A stretch of DNA of 5,381 nt. Source: JAENVT01 sp031412355 (GTDB taxonomy: Bacteria; Actinomycetota; Acidimicrobiia; Acidimicrobiales; Ilumatobacteraceae). Each line of letters opens with the position of its first letter. Within the stretch, counting starts at the first letter, position 1. Below, piece after piece: positions 1 through 5,381 of the stretch. Where the stretch lies: the NCBI GenBank assembly GCA_031412355.1, contig JANOCR010000315.1:1-5381 (forward strand). The letters run 5' to 3'. A model generated the notes under the pieces. The model had not been told where the DNA came from. It saw only the letters and a list, made by a program, of their open reading frames with translations, and ran no database searches. The translations under genes were made by a program, and so were the position numbers.

Positions 1-504
1 GTCGATCCGCCGAAGGCCGACGTCGGTGCGACCTACATCGGCAGGGTTGTCAACGTCACCAAGTTTGGTGCGTTCGTCAACATCCTGCCGGGCCGCGACG
101 GCCTGGTTCACATCTCCAAGTTGGGCAAGGGCAAGCGAATCAACAACGTCGAAGACGTGCTGACGCTTGGTCAGGAGATCGAGGTGATCGTCGAAGAGAT
201 CGACGAGAAGGGCAAGGTCAGCCTGACCCCCGGCGCCTCGTGGAACCCCTTCCCCAACGGTGAGGTGTCGGGCGCGGCCGCACCGGTCGCTACCGGCGAT
301 CCCGTCGCTGTCGGCGACCGTCCGGTCGCGGTCAGCTTCGACGATGCCTTCGATGCAGAACTCGCCGGCGAGCTCGGCGACCTCGGTCCCGGTGGCGAAG
401 CCGGTGGCGGTGCAGGCGATCGTGGACCCGACCGAGGTGATCGCGGCCCGCGTCGTGATGATCGCGGTGGCGCTCGCAGCCGCGGCCCGCGCAGGCACCG
501 CTGA
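1..504 (+). CDS. pnp: Polyribonucleotide nucleotidyltransferase (PNPase), C-terminal part, 5' truncated
   Basis: The frame is open from base 1 to the TGA at 502-504 and gives the last 167 residues. Residues 9-76 form an S1 RNA-binding domain, with GRVVNVTKFGAFV at 14-26, DGLVHIS at 33-39 and a closing KVSLTP. This is the usual C-terminal module of PNPase, the phosphorolytic 3'-5' exoribonuclease. The two RNase PH domains and the KH domain lie upstream of the window. After the S1 domain come a low-complexity Ala/Gly/Asp/Glu linker (about 77-138) and an Arg/Gly/Asp tail (about 139-167) with repeated DRG and RGP units; such tails are common in actinobacterial PNPases and probably bind RNA. A TTG at 121 is an internal leucine codon, not a start. 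The downstream M16 peptidase and dapB match the usual actinobacterial pnp neighbourhood. Ribosomal protein S1 or another S1 protein is possible from the domain alone, but context and tail favour PNPase. Confidence 0.94.
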   Translation, partial: VDPPKADVGATYIGRVVNVTKFGAFVNILPGRDGLVHISKLGKGKRINNVEDVLTLGQEIEVIVEEIDEKGKVSLTPGASWNPFPNGEVSGAAAPVATGDPVAVGDRPVAVSFDDAFDAELAGELGDLGPGGEAGGGAGDRGPDRGDRGPRRDDRGGARSRGPRRHR

Positions 505-520
505 TCGAAGTCTCAGCTCT

Positions 521-561
521 GTGTCAGCGCCTGGAACGACTGTCGTTCGATGCGCTGACAC
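521..561 (+). terminator. Strong hairpin after pnp; terminator or RNA-processing site
   Basis: The arms GTGTCAGCGC (521-530) and GCGCTGACAC (552-561) are perfect 10-bp complements. Inside them a second helix pairs GAACGA (534-539) with TCGTTC (543-548) around a CTG loop; the two helices are separated by a small internal loop. The structure starts 16 nt after the pnp stop and ends 22 nt before the M16 start. No U-tract follows, so it is not a classical intrinsic terminator. U-less hairpins are reported as terminators in high-GC Actinobacteria. It could also protect the pnp 3' end or be an RNase III-type cleavage site. The structure is seen; the function is inferred. Confidence 0.5.
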
Positions 562-583
562 GGATCGCTGATCGAGGCAATCG

Positions 584-1810
584 ATGACCGACCTGCGGAT
601 CACTCAACTCGACTCCGGCCTCACAGTGGCCACCGAACACGTGCCTGGCGCGTTGTCGGTGGCCACCGGTGTCTGGGTCGGGGTCGGTTCGCGCGACGAG
701 CCAGCGGAGCTCAGTGGTGTCAGCCACTTCCTGGAGCACCTGTTGTTCAAGGGCACGCCAACGCGTACATCGCAGGAGATCTCCCGCTCGGTCGATCGCG
801 TCGGCGGCGATTTCAATGCCTTCACTTCAAAGGAGTACACCGCGTACTACTGCCGGCTGCCGGCCCGCCATGCCGTGTTCGGCGTCGACCTGCTCGGTGA
901 TGTGCTGATACGTCCGGCGCTTCGAGAGACCGACGTCGACAGCGAACGACTGGTGATCCTCGAGGAGTTGGCGATGGACGACGACTCGCCCGACGATGTC
1001 GCCCATCGCGCCTTCGCCGCGCAGTTGTTCTCCGATCATCCGCTCGGACGCGAGACGGCCGGCGATCGCGCCACGGTGCAAGCCATCACCGCGGCCGACG
1101 TCCGTCAGTTCTTCGAAGCCAACTACCACGCCGGTTCGATGGTCGTCACGCTCGCCGGACCGATCGACCACGATGAATCACTGCGCCTGATCTCCGAGGC
1201 GTTCTCCAAGGTGCGTCCAACGGGCCACGTGCACACGCGGCAGGCACCCGAGGCGATCGGCGGTCACGATTCGATCGACGACGACACCGAGCAGATTCAC
1301 ATCGTGATGGGTGGCCGCTCGCTGGCTCGAGGTGACGACGATCGAGAAGCACTCGACGTCGTCAACCACGTCTTCGGCGGTGGGTTGTCGAGCCGGTTGT
1401 TCGAGGAGATCCGCGAGCGACGAGGCCTGGCCTACTCGGTGTACTCGGGTGTCTCGGCATACGCCGATAGCGGGGCGTTCCAGATGTATGCCGGTACCCA
1501 ACCCGAACACGGCGACAACGTGATCGCACTGATGCGTGCCGAACTCGACCGTTTGGTCAGCGACGGCATCAGCGACGACGAACTCGAGATCGCCGTCGGC
1601 TACCTGACCGGCGCCTTCGAGCTCGGCCTCGAAGACACCGGCGCGCGGATGGCGCGTAACGGCGGCCAGTTGATCACCACCGGTTCGGTCCGGCCGATCG
1701 CCGACCAGGTTGCCCGCTGGGCGGCCGTCGACCAGACGGCAGTGAAGCGCACGATCGCCCGTGTCTTCACGAGCGACCCCATCGTGGTCACGGTCGGCCC
1801 CACCTCCTGA
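584..1810 (+). CDS. M16 family zinc metallopeptidase (processing-peptidase-like)
   Basis: This 408-residue protein belongs to peptidase family M16 (pitrilysin / mitochondrial processing peptidase beta type). Its length fits the single-chain bacterial YmxG/PqqL-like group, which works as a dimer around a closed chamber. The inverted zinc motif HFLEH lies at 48-52: H48 and H52 are ligands and E51 is the catalytic base. The third ligand is most likely E128, with E121 seven residues earlier, as in the E-x6-E pattern of the family. The second half carries the conserved GGGLSSRLFEEIRERRGLAY block (265-284), with the Arg/Tyr residues that position substrate. I see no signal peptide, so it is probably cytoplasmic. 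The ATG at 584 is preceded by GAGG (574-577) at 6-nt spacing. It sits between pnp and dapB, a conserved actinobacterial order. The physiological substrate is not known from sequence. Confidence 0.95.
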   Translation: MTDLRITQLDSGLTVATEHVPGALSVATGVWVGVGSRDEPAELSGVSHFLEHLLFKGTPTRTSQEISRSVDRVGGDFNAFTSKEYTAYYCRLPARHAVFGVDLLGDVLIRPALRETDVDSERLVILEELAMDDDSPDDVAHRAFAAQLFSDHPLGRETAGDRATVQAITAADVRQFFEANYHAGSMVVTLAGPIDHDESLRLISEAFSKVRPTGHVHTRQAPEAIGGHDSIDDDTEQIHIVMGGRSLARGDDDREALDVVNHVFGGGLSSRLFEEIRERRGLAYSVYSGVSAYADSGAFQMYAGTQPEHGDNVIALMRAELDRLVSDGISDDELEIAVGYLTGAFELGLEDTGARMARNGGQLITTGSVRPIADQVARWAAVDQTAVKRTIARVFTSDPIVVTVGPTS

Positions 1811-1835
1811 CCGGACCCGGCTACGGTCAACGGGC

Positions 1836-2606
1836 ATGGCGCAGATCAAAGTTGGTGTTGTCGGGGCCGGCGGGCGGATGGGGCGCCTGGTGTGCGCGGC
1901 CGTCGCACTTGATCCCGGCCTCGACCTTGTCGCGGCTGTGGCTCGAAGTTCGGTTGGCGAGACCCGCCATGGCGTCACCGTCACCGGCGACCTACGATCG
2001 CTCGCCGACGCTGCATGCGAGGTCGTCGTCGACTTCACGGTCGCCGATGCTGCCCGTGTGACGCTGCCGTGGCTGGCCATGCACGGTGTGCACGCCGTGG
2101 TCGGCACGACCGGATTCGACGACGCCGACATCGCCACCTTCCGCCAGGAGTTCAGTGGCAGCAACTGCGTGATCGCGTCGAACTTCGCGATCAGCGCGGT
2201 GTTGATGATGCGGTTTGCCGAGCTGGCTGCGCCGTACTTCGACAGCGCCGAGATCATCGAGCTCCATCACGACGGCAAGATCGACGCGCCATCGGGCACG
2301 GCGGTATCGACGGTGCAGCGCATGGCCGCGGCGTCGAGTGAGTGGACCGCGGATCCCACGCAGCACGAGTCCTATCCAGGTGCTCGAGGTGGCGCTGGGC
2401 CGTCAGGGATTCGGGTGCACTCGGTGCGCATGCGCGGCCTCGTCGCCCACCAAGAGGTCATCCTCGGCACACACGGTCAGACGCTGACGATCCGCCAGGA
2501 CAGCTACGACAACGCCAGCTTCATGCCTGGCGTGATCCTGGCGTGCAAGCACGTCAGCGAGCACCCCGGCCTGACGCTGGGCCTGGATGCGATGCTCGGG
2601 ATGTAA
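1836..2606 (+). CDS. dapB: 4-hydroxy-tetrahydrodipicolinate reductase
   Basis: The 256-residue product reduces 4-hydroxy-tetrahydrodipicolinate with NAD(P)H to tetrahydrodipicolinate, in the lysine and meso-diaminopimelate (cell-wall) pathway in the cytoplasm. The N-terminal Rossmann fold shows VGAGGRMG at 9-16. VDFT at 65-68 and GTTG at 90-93 line the cofactor and substrate site, followed by NF at 116-117. The DapB signature ELHHDGKIDAPSGTA lies at 142-156; H144 and K148 correspond to the catalytic His159 and Lys163 of the E. coli enzyme. The C-terminal block (about 195-256, including GLVAHQEVILG) is of actinobacterial type. The reading frame extends upstream to a GTG at 1761, inside the M16 gene. 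The ATG at 1836 is preferred because the family N-terminus begins just before the glycine motif. It has no convincing Shine-Dalgarno sequence. With only 25 nt after the M16 stop, it is probably cotranscribed with it. Confidence 0.97.
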   Translation: MAQIKVGVVGAGGRMGRLVCAAVALDPGLDLVAAVARSSVGETRHGVTVTGDLRSLADAACEVVVDFTVADAARVTLPWLAMHGVHAVVGTTGFDDADIATFRQEFSGSNCVIASNFAISAVLMMRFAELAAPYFDSAEIIELHHDGKIDAPSGTAVSTVQRMAAASSEWTADPTQHESYPGARGGAGPSGIRVHSVRMRGLVAHQEVILGTHGQTLTIRQDSYDNASFMPGVILACKHVSEHPGLTLGLDAMLGM

Positions 2607-2658
2607 ACCGGCGGTTCAGCCGAGTGGGTGATGTCTACCCGGAGCCCGCGCCGACGCA

Positions 2659-3303
2659 CTAGCCGCGTCCACGGCGGAAGTTAGCGACGTTGGTGAGGAC
2701 CACGATCACGACCGAAGCGATGATGATCGGAAGCTGGTATCGCTGCAGAAAATCGATCGTCGACTTGACCTCCGACTCGAACCGCTTGGCGAGCCACCAC
2801 AGCAATGCCAGCCTGCCGGCGATACCGACGAGCAGCAGAGGCACGATGCGGCGCCAACGCGTGCGCACTGTCCCGCTGAGCACGAACACGATGTTGCTGC
2901 CGACGAAGATCGGGATCAGCACCCATTCGGCTGCGCGGTACTGCTGCTCGAACCGATCGACTGCTTCAGGGGTCATGCCAAGGAATCGCGAGAACCACCG
3001 AAGGGCGTGATCGCCGTAGGCCCGGCCGAGGAAGTGGCACACGGCTGCAGCCAAGGTCAGACGGGCGGTCGCGATCACCGCATACGTCACGGGGGAGATA
3101 CCCGCACCCACTGCGCCGATCAGGTAGCGATTGCGCGACGACAACATGATCAGCTGTTCGGGCTGCGTCTTCACCCATCGGGCGAAGACGATGTTGGCGA
3201 TGTTCGTGCACACGACCAGGCCGACGAAAACCGCGAGCAGGAACGGGCCGTACGCCGGCCGTTGGTGCGGCTCGATCTCCTCGTATGCCGCAGTCGTGTT
3301 CAC
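2659..3303 (-). CDS. DedA/VTT-like polytopic membrane protein of unknown function
   Basis: This gene encodes 214 residues from a GTG start. Hydrophobic segments lie at about 20-41, 60-90 (long, perhaps a re-entrant pair), 127-144, 152-170 and 190-206. The QPEQLIMLSSRNRYLI stretch (47-62), FLGRAYGDHALRW (91-103) and the later GRLALLWWLAKRF (163-175) resemble the VTT/DedA superfamily, whose better-known members move or scramble lipids or maintain membrane homeostasis. The typical F-x-PG-x-R element is not obvious, so the assignment rests on general likeness. Two near-identical motifs, TNIAN (33-37) and TNVAN (204-208), follow the first and last hydrophobic segments. The frame stays open back to an ATG at 3450, but that extension is polar, Arg-rich and crosses the divergent gene's start. 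The GTG at 3303 has AAGGTG (minus strand, 3311-3316) 7 nt upstream. It appears monocistronic in this window, convergent with dapB. Confidence 0.75.
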   Translation of the reverse strand: MNTTAAYEEIEPHQRPAYGPFLLAVFVGLVVCTNIANIVFARWVKTQPEQLIMLSSRNRYLIGAVGAGISPVTYAVIATARLTLAAAVCHFLGRAYGDHALRWFSRFLGMTPEAVDRFEQQYRAAEWVLIPIFVGSNIVFVLSGTVRTRWRRIVPLLLVGIAGRLALLWWLAKRFESEVKSTIDFLQRYQLPIIIASVVIVVLTNVANFRRGRG

Positions 3304-3437
3304 GCGATGGCACCTTAAACCACCAGGATCGTTGCGGCTGTGCGGCCGTGGCCGGGGGGAATTGCGATCGCTGTCTGGACTACCGTGTCGGTCGCGGCGC
3401 TCCGCCGCCAGACGTGAACAACCGGAGACAATCACCC
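3304..3437. promoter_or_regulatory. Divergent intergenic region between the membrane protein and the ABC importer
   Basis: These 134 bases must hold the start signals for the importer (rightward) and probably for the VTT-like gene (leftward). On the minus strand, AAGGTG at 3311-3316 is the ribosome site for the GTG at 3303. On the plus strand, GGAG at 3424-3427 lies 10 nt before the ATG at 3438. A weak rightward promoter candidate is GGAATT (3358-3363), 17 nt, then TACCGT (3381-3386). No strong sigma-70 hexamers stand out. Several inverted repeats are present: CGGCC/GGCCG (3343-3347, 3350-3354), ACCG/CGGT (3382-3385, 3389-3392), GCGGCG/CGCCGC with a 3-nt loop (3394-3399, 3403-3408), and GTCTGG/CCAGAC (3373-3378, 3408-3413). 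Any could be an operator or leader structure. No regulator gene is adjacent. Confidence 0.45.
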
Positions 3438-4298
3438 ATGAAGAAGACACGACTGATCGCCGGCCTCTTGGCCGTCGGTCTGCTTGCCACGGCCTGTGGC
3501 GACGATACAGAGACCCCCGCTGCCGCCAGTACGCCGGCTGGCACGAACGATTGCAAGCCGATCAAGGCCGGAGTGCTCACCGTGGTCACCAGCCTGCCTG
3601 GGCCGAACTTCTGGGGCACCACCCAGGCCGAGGTCGATCCAGACGCGATCTCGAGTGGAATCGAGTACGACATGGCCAACATGATCGCCGACGGGTGTGG
3701 CCTGACGATGGAGTTCCGCAACGAGGGCTTCGACGCGATCGTTGCCGGACAGATCGATCCGACCAGCTACGACATCTTGCTGTCGCAGGTGACGATCACC
3801 GAGGATCGCGCCAAGGTCGTCGACTTCTCGCAGGGCTATTTCAAGAGCGACCAGGGCCTATTGGTCAACAAGGGAACCACCGTCGCCAGCTGGGACGACA
3901 TGAAGGCGCTGACCATCGGTGTCCAGGCATCGACCACGGCCGAGTTCTACGTCACCTCAGGTGAGATTCCCGGTTGGCAACTCGACGACGTCAAGTCGTA
4001 TCCCGACCTCGCCTCGGCGTACGCCGCACTGTCGGCGGGCCAGGTCGACGGGATCTTGATCGATACACCGATCAACCTCGGGCAGGCTGCCCAATCGGGC
4101 GGCAAGCAGGAGGTCGTCGCCCAGTTCGCGACCGGTGAGGAATACGGCGCGATCTACGGCAAGGGCAACGGCAAGAAGGCCATCTTCGACCCGATCATCC
4201 AGGGTCTGATCGACGACGGCACGATCAACGCGTTGATCGCCAAGTACCTCGGCGGTGACCCCTCGACGGTCCCATTCGTCGAAGTGCCCGTCGCCTGA
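3438..4298 (+). CDS. Amino-acid ABC transporter substrate-binding lipoprotein (SBP family 3)
   Basis: This 286-residue protein is a solute receptor anchored to the outer face of the membrane, delivering ligand to the permease encoded next. Residues 1-20 are a lipoprotein signal: MKKTR, a hydrophobic core and LLATAC, with C20 as the lipidated cysteine. A Thr/Pro/Ala-rich linker runs to about 37. The fold is family 3 (PF00497 type): GIEYDMANMIA at 74-84 matches the usual G-x-D-x-D-x-A region, and ITEDRAKVVDFSQGYF at 120-135 is the family signature. In it R124 should bind the ligand alpha-carboxylate. GVQASTT at 161-167 and DGILID at 204-209 follow, with D209 the likely amino-group contact. C39 and C87 could form a disulfide. 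The ATG at 3438 has GGAG at 3424-3427, and the signal peptide confirms it over upstream in-frame codons. The ligand is probably a polar amino acid; which one cannot be told. Confidence 0.93.
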   Translation: MKKTRLIAGLLAVGLLATACGDDTETPAAASTPAGTNDCKPIKAGVLTVVTSLPGPNFWGTTQAEVDPDAISSGIEYDMANMIADGCGLTMEFRNEGFDAIVAGQIDPTSYDILLSQVTITEDRAKVVDFSQGYFKSDQGLLVNKGTTVASWDDMKALTIGVQASTTAEFYVTSGEIPGWQLDDVKSYPDLASAYAALSAGQVDGILIDTPINLGQAAQSGGKQEVVAQFATGEEYGAIYGKGNGKKAIFDPIIQGLIDDGTINALIAKYLGGDPSTVPFVEVPVA

Positions 4299-4316
4299 GC
4301 CTGCATTGAACGATCT

Positions 4317-4354
4317 GGTCCCACCCGGTCCTGCCCCCATGCGGAGGGTGGGCC
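4317..4354 (+). promoter_or_regulatory. Intercistronic hairpin that buries the permease Shine-Dalgarno sequence
   Basis: CCCACCC (4320-4326) pairs perfectly with GGGTGGG (4346-4352). The helix can extend outward by GG/CC (4317-4318 with 4353-4354, T4319 bulged) and inward by TCC/GGA (4329-4331 with 4343-4345, GG bulged). The permease ribosome site GGAGGG (4343-4348) lies wholly within the 3' arm. The hairpin starts 18 nt after the binding-protein stop and ends just before the chosen GTG start at 4357. Such structures between binding-protein and permease genes are known to stabilise upstream mRNA or lower downstream translation. The pairing is seen; the regulatory role is inferred. Confidence 0.5.
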
Positions 4355-4356
4355 GG

Positions 4357-5289
4357 GTGCTGACCTATCGCAAGGCCTCGATCTTTGCCTTGTACTTTCC
4401 GCCGACCGGCGTGCCCTCGGTGGTGCACTCGATGCGCGCCACCCGTCTTGCCCGGGACGGCGAGATCGAGTCCGCTCGACGCGAGGGCGAGCGGGCCCGC
4501 GATTGGGCGTGGTATTCGGTGGGCATCGGGTTGTCGGTGTACAGCATCGGATTCATCGCCTGGCTGCTGCTCGCCAACAACCACGCCGTAGCACGCGTCT
4601 TTTTTGGTTGGGCCACTCTGACCGACGGAGCCGGCTGGAAGTCGCTGCTGAAGGGATTCTGGATCAACGTCCAAGTGTTCATGATGGCCGAGGCGATCGT
4701 CCTGGTGTGGGCGCTGGTGGTGGCGATCATGCGACTGTTGCCCGGGCCGGCGTGCCGACCGGTGCGCTTTCTGGCGACGGTCTACGTCGACGTCTTCCGT
4801 GGTGTCCCGTCGTTGCTGGTGATCTACATCGTGGGGCTCGGCCTTGCGCAGGCCAACGTGCCGATAGTCGGCGATTTTTCCGACATCCAGTACGCAATCA
4901 TCGCTCTCAGCCTCACGTACGGCGCGTATGTGTCGGAGGTCTATCGCGCCGGTATCGAGTCGGTGCACTGGAGCCAGACAGCTGCAGCCCGATCGCTGGG
5001 GTTGACGTATTCGCAGACGATGCGTCACGTCGTGGTGCCGCAGGCTGTTCGCCGGGTGATTCCGCCTTTGCTCAATGACTTCATCGGCTTGCAGAAAGAC
5101 ACAGCGTTGATCAGCGTGCTTGGGGTGCTCGACGTAGTAAACCGTGCCCGATTCATCAACAACTCCAGAGGCACGCTGGCCGCGTACTCGATGTCGGCGC
5201 TGCTCTTTTTGCTGGTCACCATCCCGTTCACCCGCTGGCTCGACGGGTTGATCCGTCGCCAGCAGGCCAAGACCTTGGCTGGGCGGTAG
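4357..5289 (+). CDS. Amino-acid ABC transporter permease (His/Glu/Gln/Arg/opine family)
   Basis: This 310-residue inner-membrane subunit belongs to the HisM/GlnP-type permease family. A basic, charged N-terminal segment (1-49) precedes an extra hydrophobic helix (about 51-72). The conserved core starts near LLKGFWINVQ (97-106), with membrane segments around 101-126, 148-166, 178-197 and 273-292. The cytoplasmic loop that contacts the ATPase is clear: EVYRAGIESVHWSQTAAARS (194-213), then LG and RHVVVPQAVRRVIPPLLN (223-240). The canonical EAA glutamate is not present; the stretch reads QTAAARSLG. The frame also allows ATG 4339 (six residues longer), but nothing like a ribosome site precedes it. 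The GTG at 4357 has GGAGGG at 4343-4348, 8 nt upstream, and is preferred. The N-terminal region is longer than in E. coli GlnP-type permeases. The gene lies 58 nt after the binding-protein stop and 3 nt before the ATPase. Confidence 0.92.
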   Translation: MLTYRKASIFALYFPPTGVPSVVHSMRATRLARDGEIESARREGERARDWAWYSVGIGLSVYSIGFIAWLLLANNHAVARVFFGWATLTDGAGWKSLLKGFWINVQVFMMAEAIVLVWALVVAIMRLLPGPACRPVRFLATVYVDVFRGVPSLLVIYIVGLGLAQANVPIVGDFSDIQYAIIALSLTYGAYVSEVYRAGIESVHWSQTAAARSLGLTYSQTMRHVVVPQAVRRVIPPLLNDFIGLQKDTALISVLGVLDVVNRARFINNSRGTLAAYSMSALLFLLVTIPFTRWLDGLIRRQQAKTLAGR

Positions 5290-5292
5290 CGC

Positions 5293-5381
5293 ATGGCATT
5301 CCTCGAACTGCGCGACGTGCACAAGACCTTCGGCTCGAATCCGGTGCTGCGAGGCATAAATCTCGACGTCGATCTCCACCC
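5293..5381 (+). CDS. Amino-acid ABC transporter ATP-binding protein, N-terminus (3' truncated)
   Basis: An ATG at 5293, 3 nt after the permease stop, opens 29 complete codons before the window ends. The product begins MAFLELRDVHKTFGSNPVLR, then GINLDVDLH. This is the standard first beta-strand of GlnQ/HisP-type ATPases, with F13 in the A-loop position that stacks on adenine and the V-L-R-G-I-N-L element leading to the Walker A region. Walker A, signature, Walker B and H-loop all lie beyond the window. Position and tight spacing make it the energising subunit of this importer, probably translationally coupled to the permease; no separate strong ribosome site is seen. Confidence 0.9.
   Translation, partial: MAFLELRDVHKTFGSNPVLRGINLDVDLH

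Noticed and set aside
260..571. Open frame in the +2 register over the pnp tail and hairpin
   Set aside because: Alternative-frame shadow of the Gly/Ala/Arg-rich tail, with no ribosome site or recognisable domain.
499..575. A 10-bp direct repeat CGCTGATCGA (499-508 and 566-575) flanking the pnp hairpin, suggestive of a small mobile element with target duplication
   Set aside because: One copy covers the pnp stop and the other the M16 ribosome site, the word is built on the abundant GATC, and no terminal repeat pattern of a known element is present.
1811..1835. Lysine riboswitch or other leader control before dapB
   Set aside because: Only 25 nt separate the M16 stop from dapB, too short for any riboswitch, and no attenuator structure is seen.
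1178..2257. A 359-codon open frame on the minus strand opposite the M16 gene and dapB
   Set aside because: It overlaps two conserved genes completely and shows no motif; third-position GC bias explains long antisense frames.
2607..2658. Possible bidirectional terminator between the convergent dapB and VTT-like genes
   Set aside because: Only weak pairings are visible (for example GGGT/ACCC at 2626-2629 and 2637-2640) and there is no T-tract on either strand, so I cannot support a terminator.
3304..3450. Longer start (ATG at 3450) for the minus-strand membrane protein
   Set aside because: The added 49 residues are polar and Arg/Pro-rich, overlap the start of the divergent binding-protein gene, and the GTG at 3303 has its own ribosome site.
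4225..5379. A 384-codon open frame on the minus strand opposite the permease
   Set aside because: It is the antisense shadow of clearly conserved permease, binding-protein and ATPase genes in high-GC DNA; its translation is low-complexity His/Arg/Gln-rich with no recognisable domain.

Overview
The window is high-GC coding DNA (roughly 64% G+C by eye). Its short gene gaps and its pnp, M16 peptidase, dapB gene order are typical of Actinobacteria. The protein style and a marked excess of GATC make me lean towards a marine or freshwater Acidimicrobiia-like (Ilumatobacter-type) chromosome. That placement is inference. I see no mobile element, phage gene, CRISPR array, tRNA or rRNA, and no gene-free stretch reaches 300 bases.

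Left block (1-2606, plus strand). First comes the 3' end of pnp: the S1 RNA-binding domain and an Arg/Gly/Asp-rich tail of polynucleotide phosphorylase. A 79-nt gap follows, containing a strong hairpin. Next are an M16 zinc processing peptidase with intact metal ligands and, 25 nt later, dapB for lysine/diaminopimelate synthesis. This is a conserved housekeeping neighbourhood.

Middle (2659-3303, minus strand). A 214-residue polytopic membrane protein resembles the DedA/VTT superfamily. It is convergent with dapB and divergent from the next block, and it is the least characterised gene here. The 134-nt divergent gap (3304-3437) must hold the start signals for both sides.

Right block (3438-5381, plus strand). 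This is a polar amino-acid type ABC importer in the order substrate-binding lipoprotein, permease, ATPase (cut by the window end). Between the first two genes lies a hairpin whose 3' arm contains the permease Shine-Dalgarno sequence. It could make binding protein exceed permease.

I found no clearly new multi-gene system. The items most worth a second look are the SD-sequestering hairpin, the pnp 3' hairpin, the GATC excess, and the VTT-like protein with its repeated TNxAN motif.
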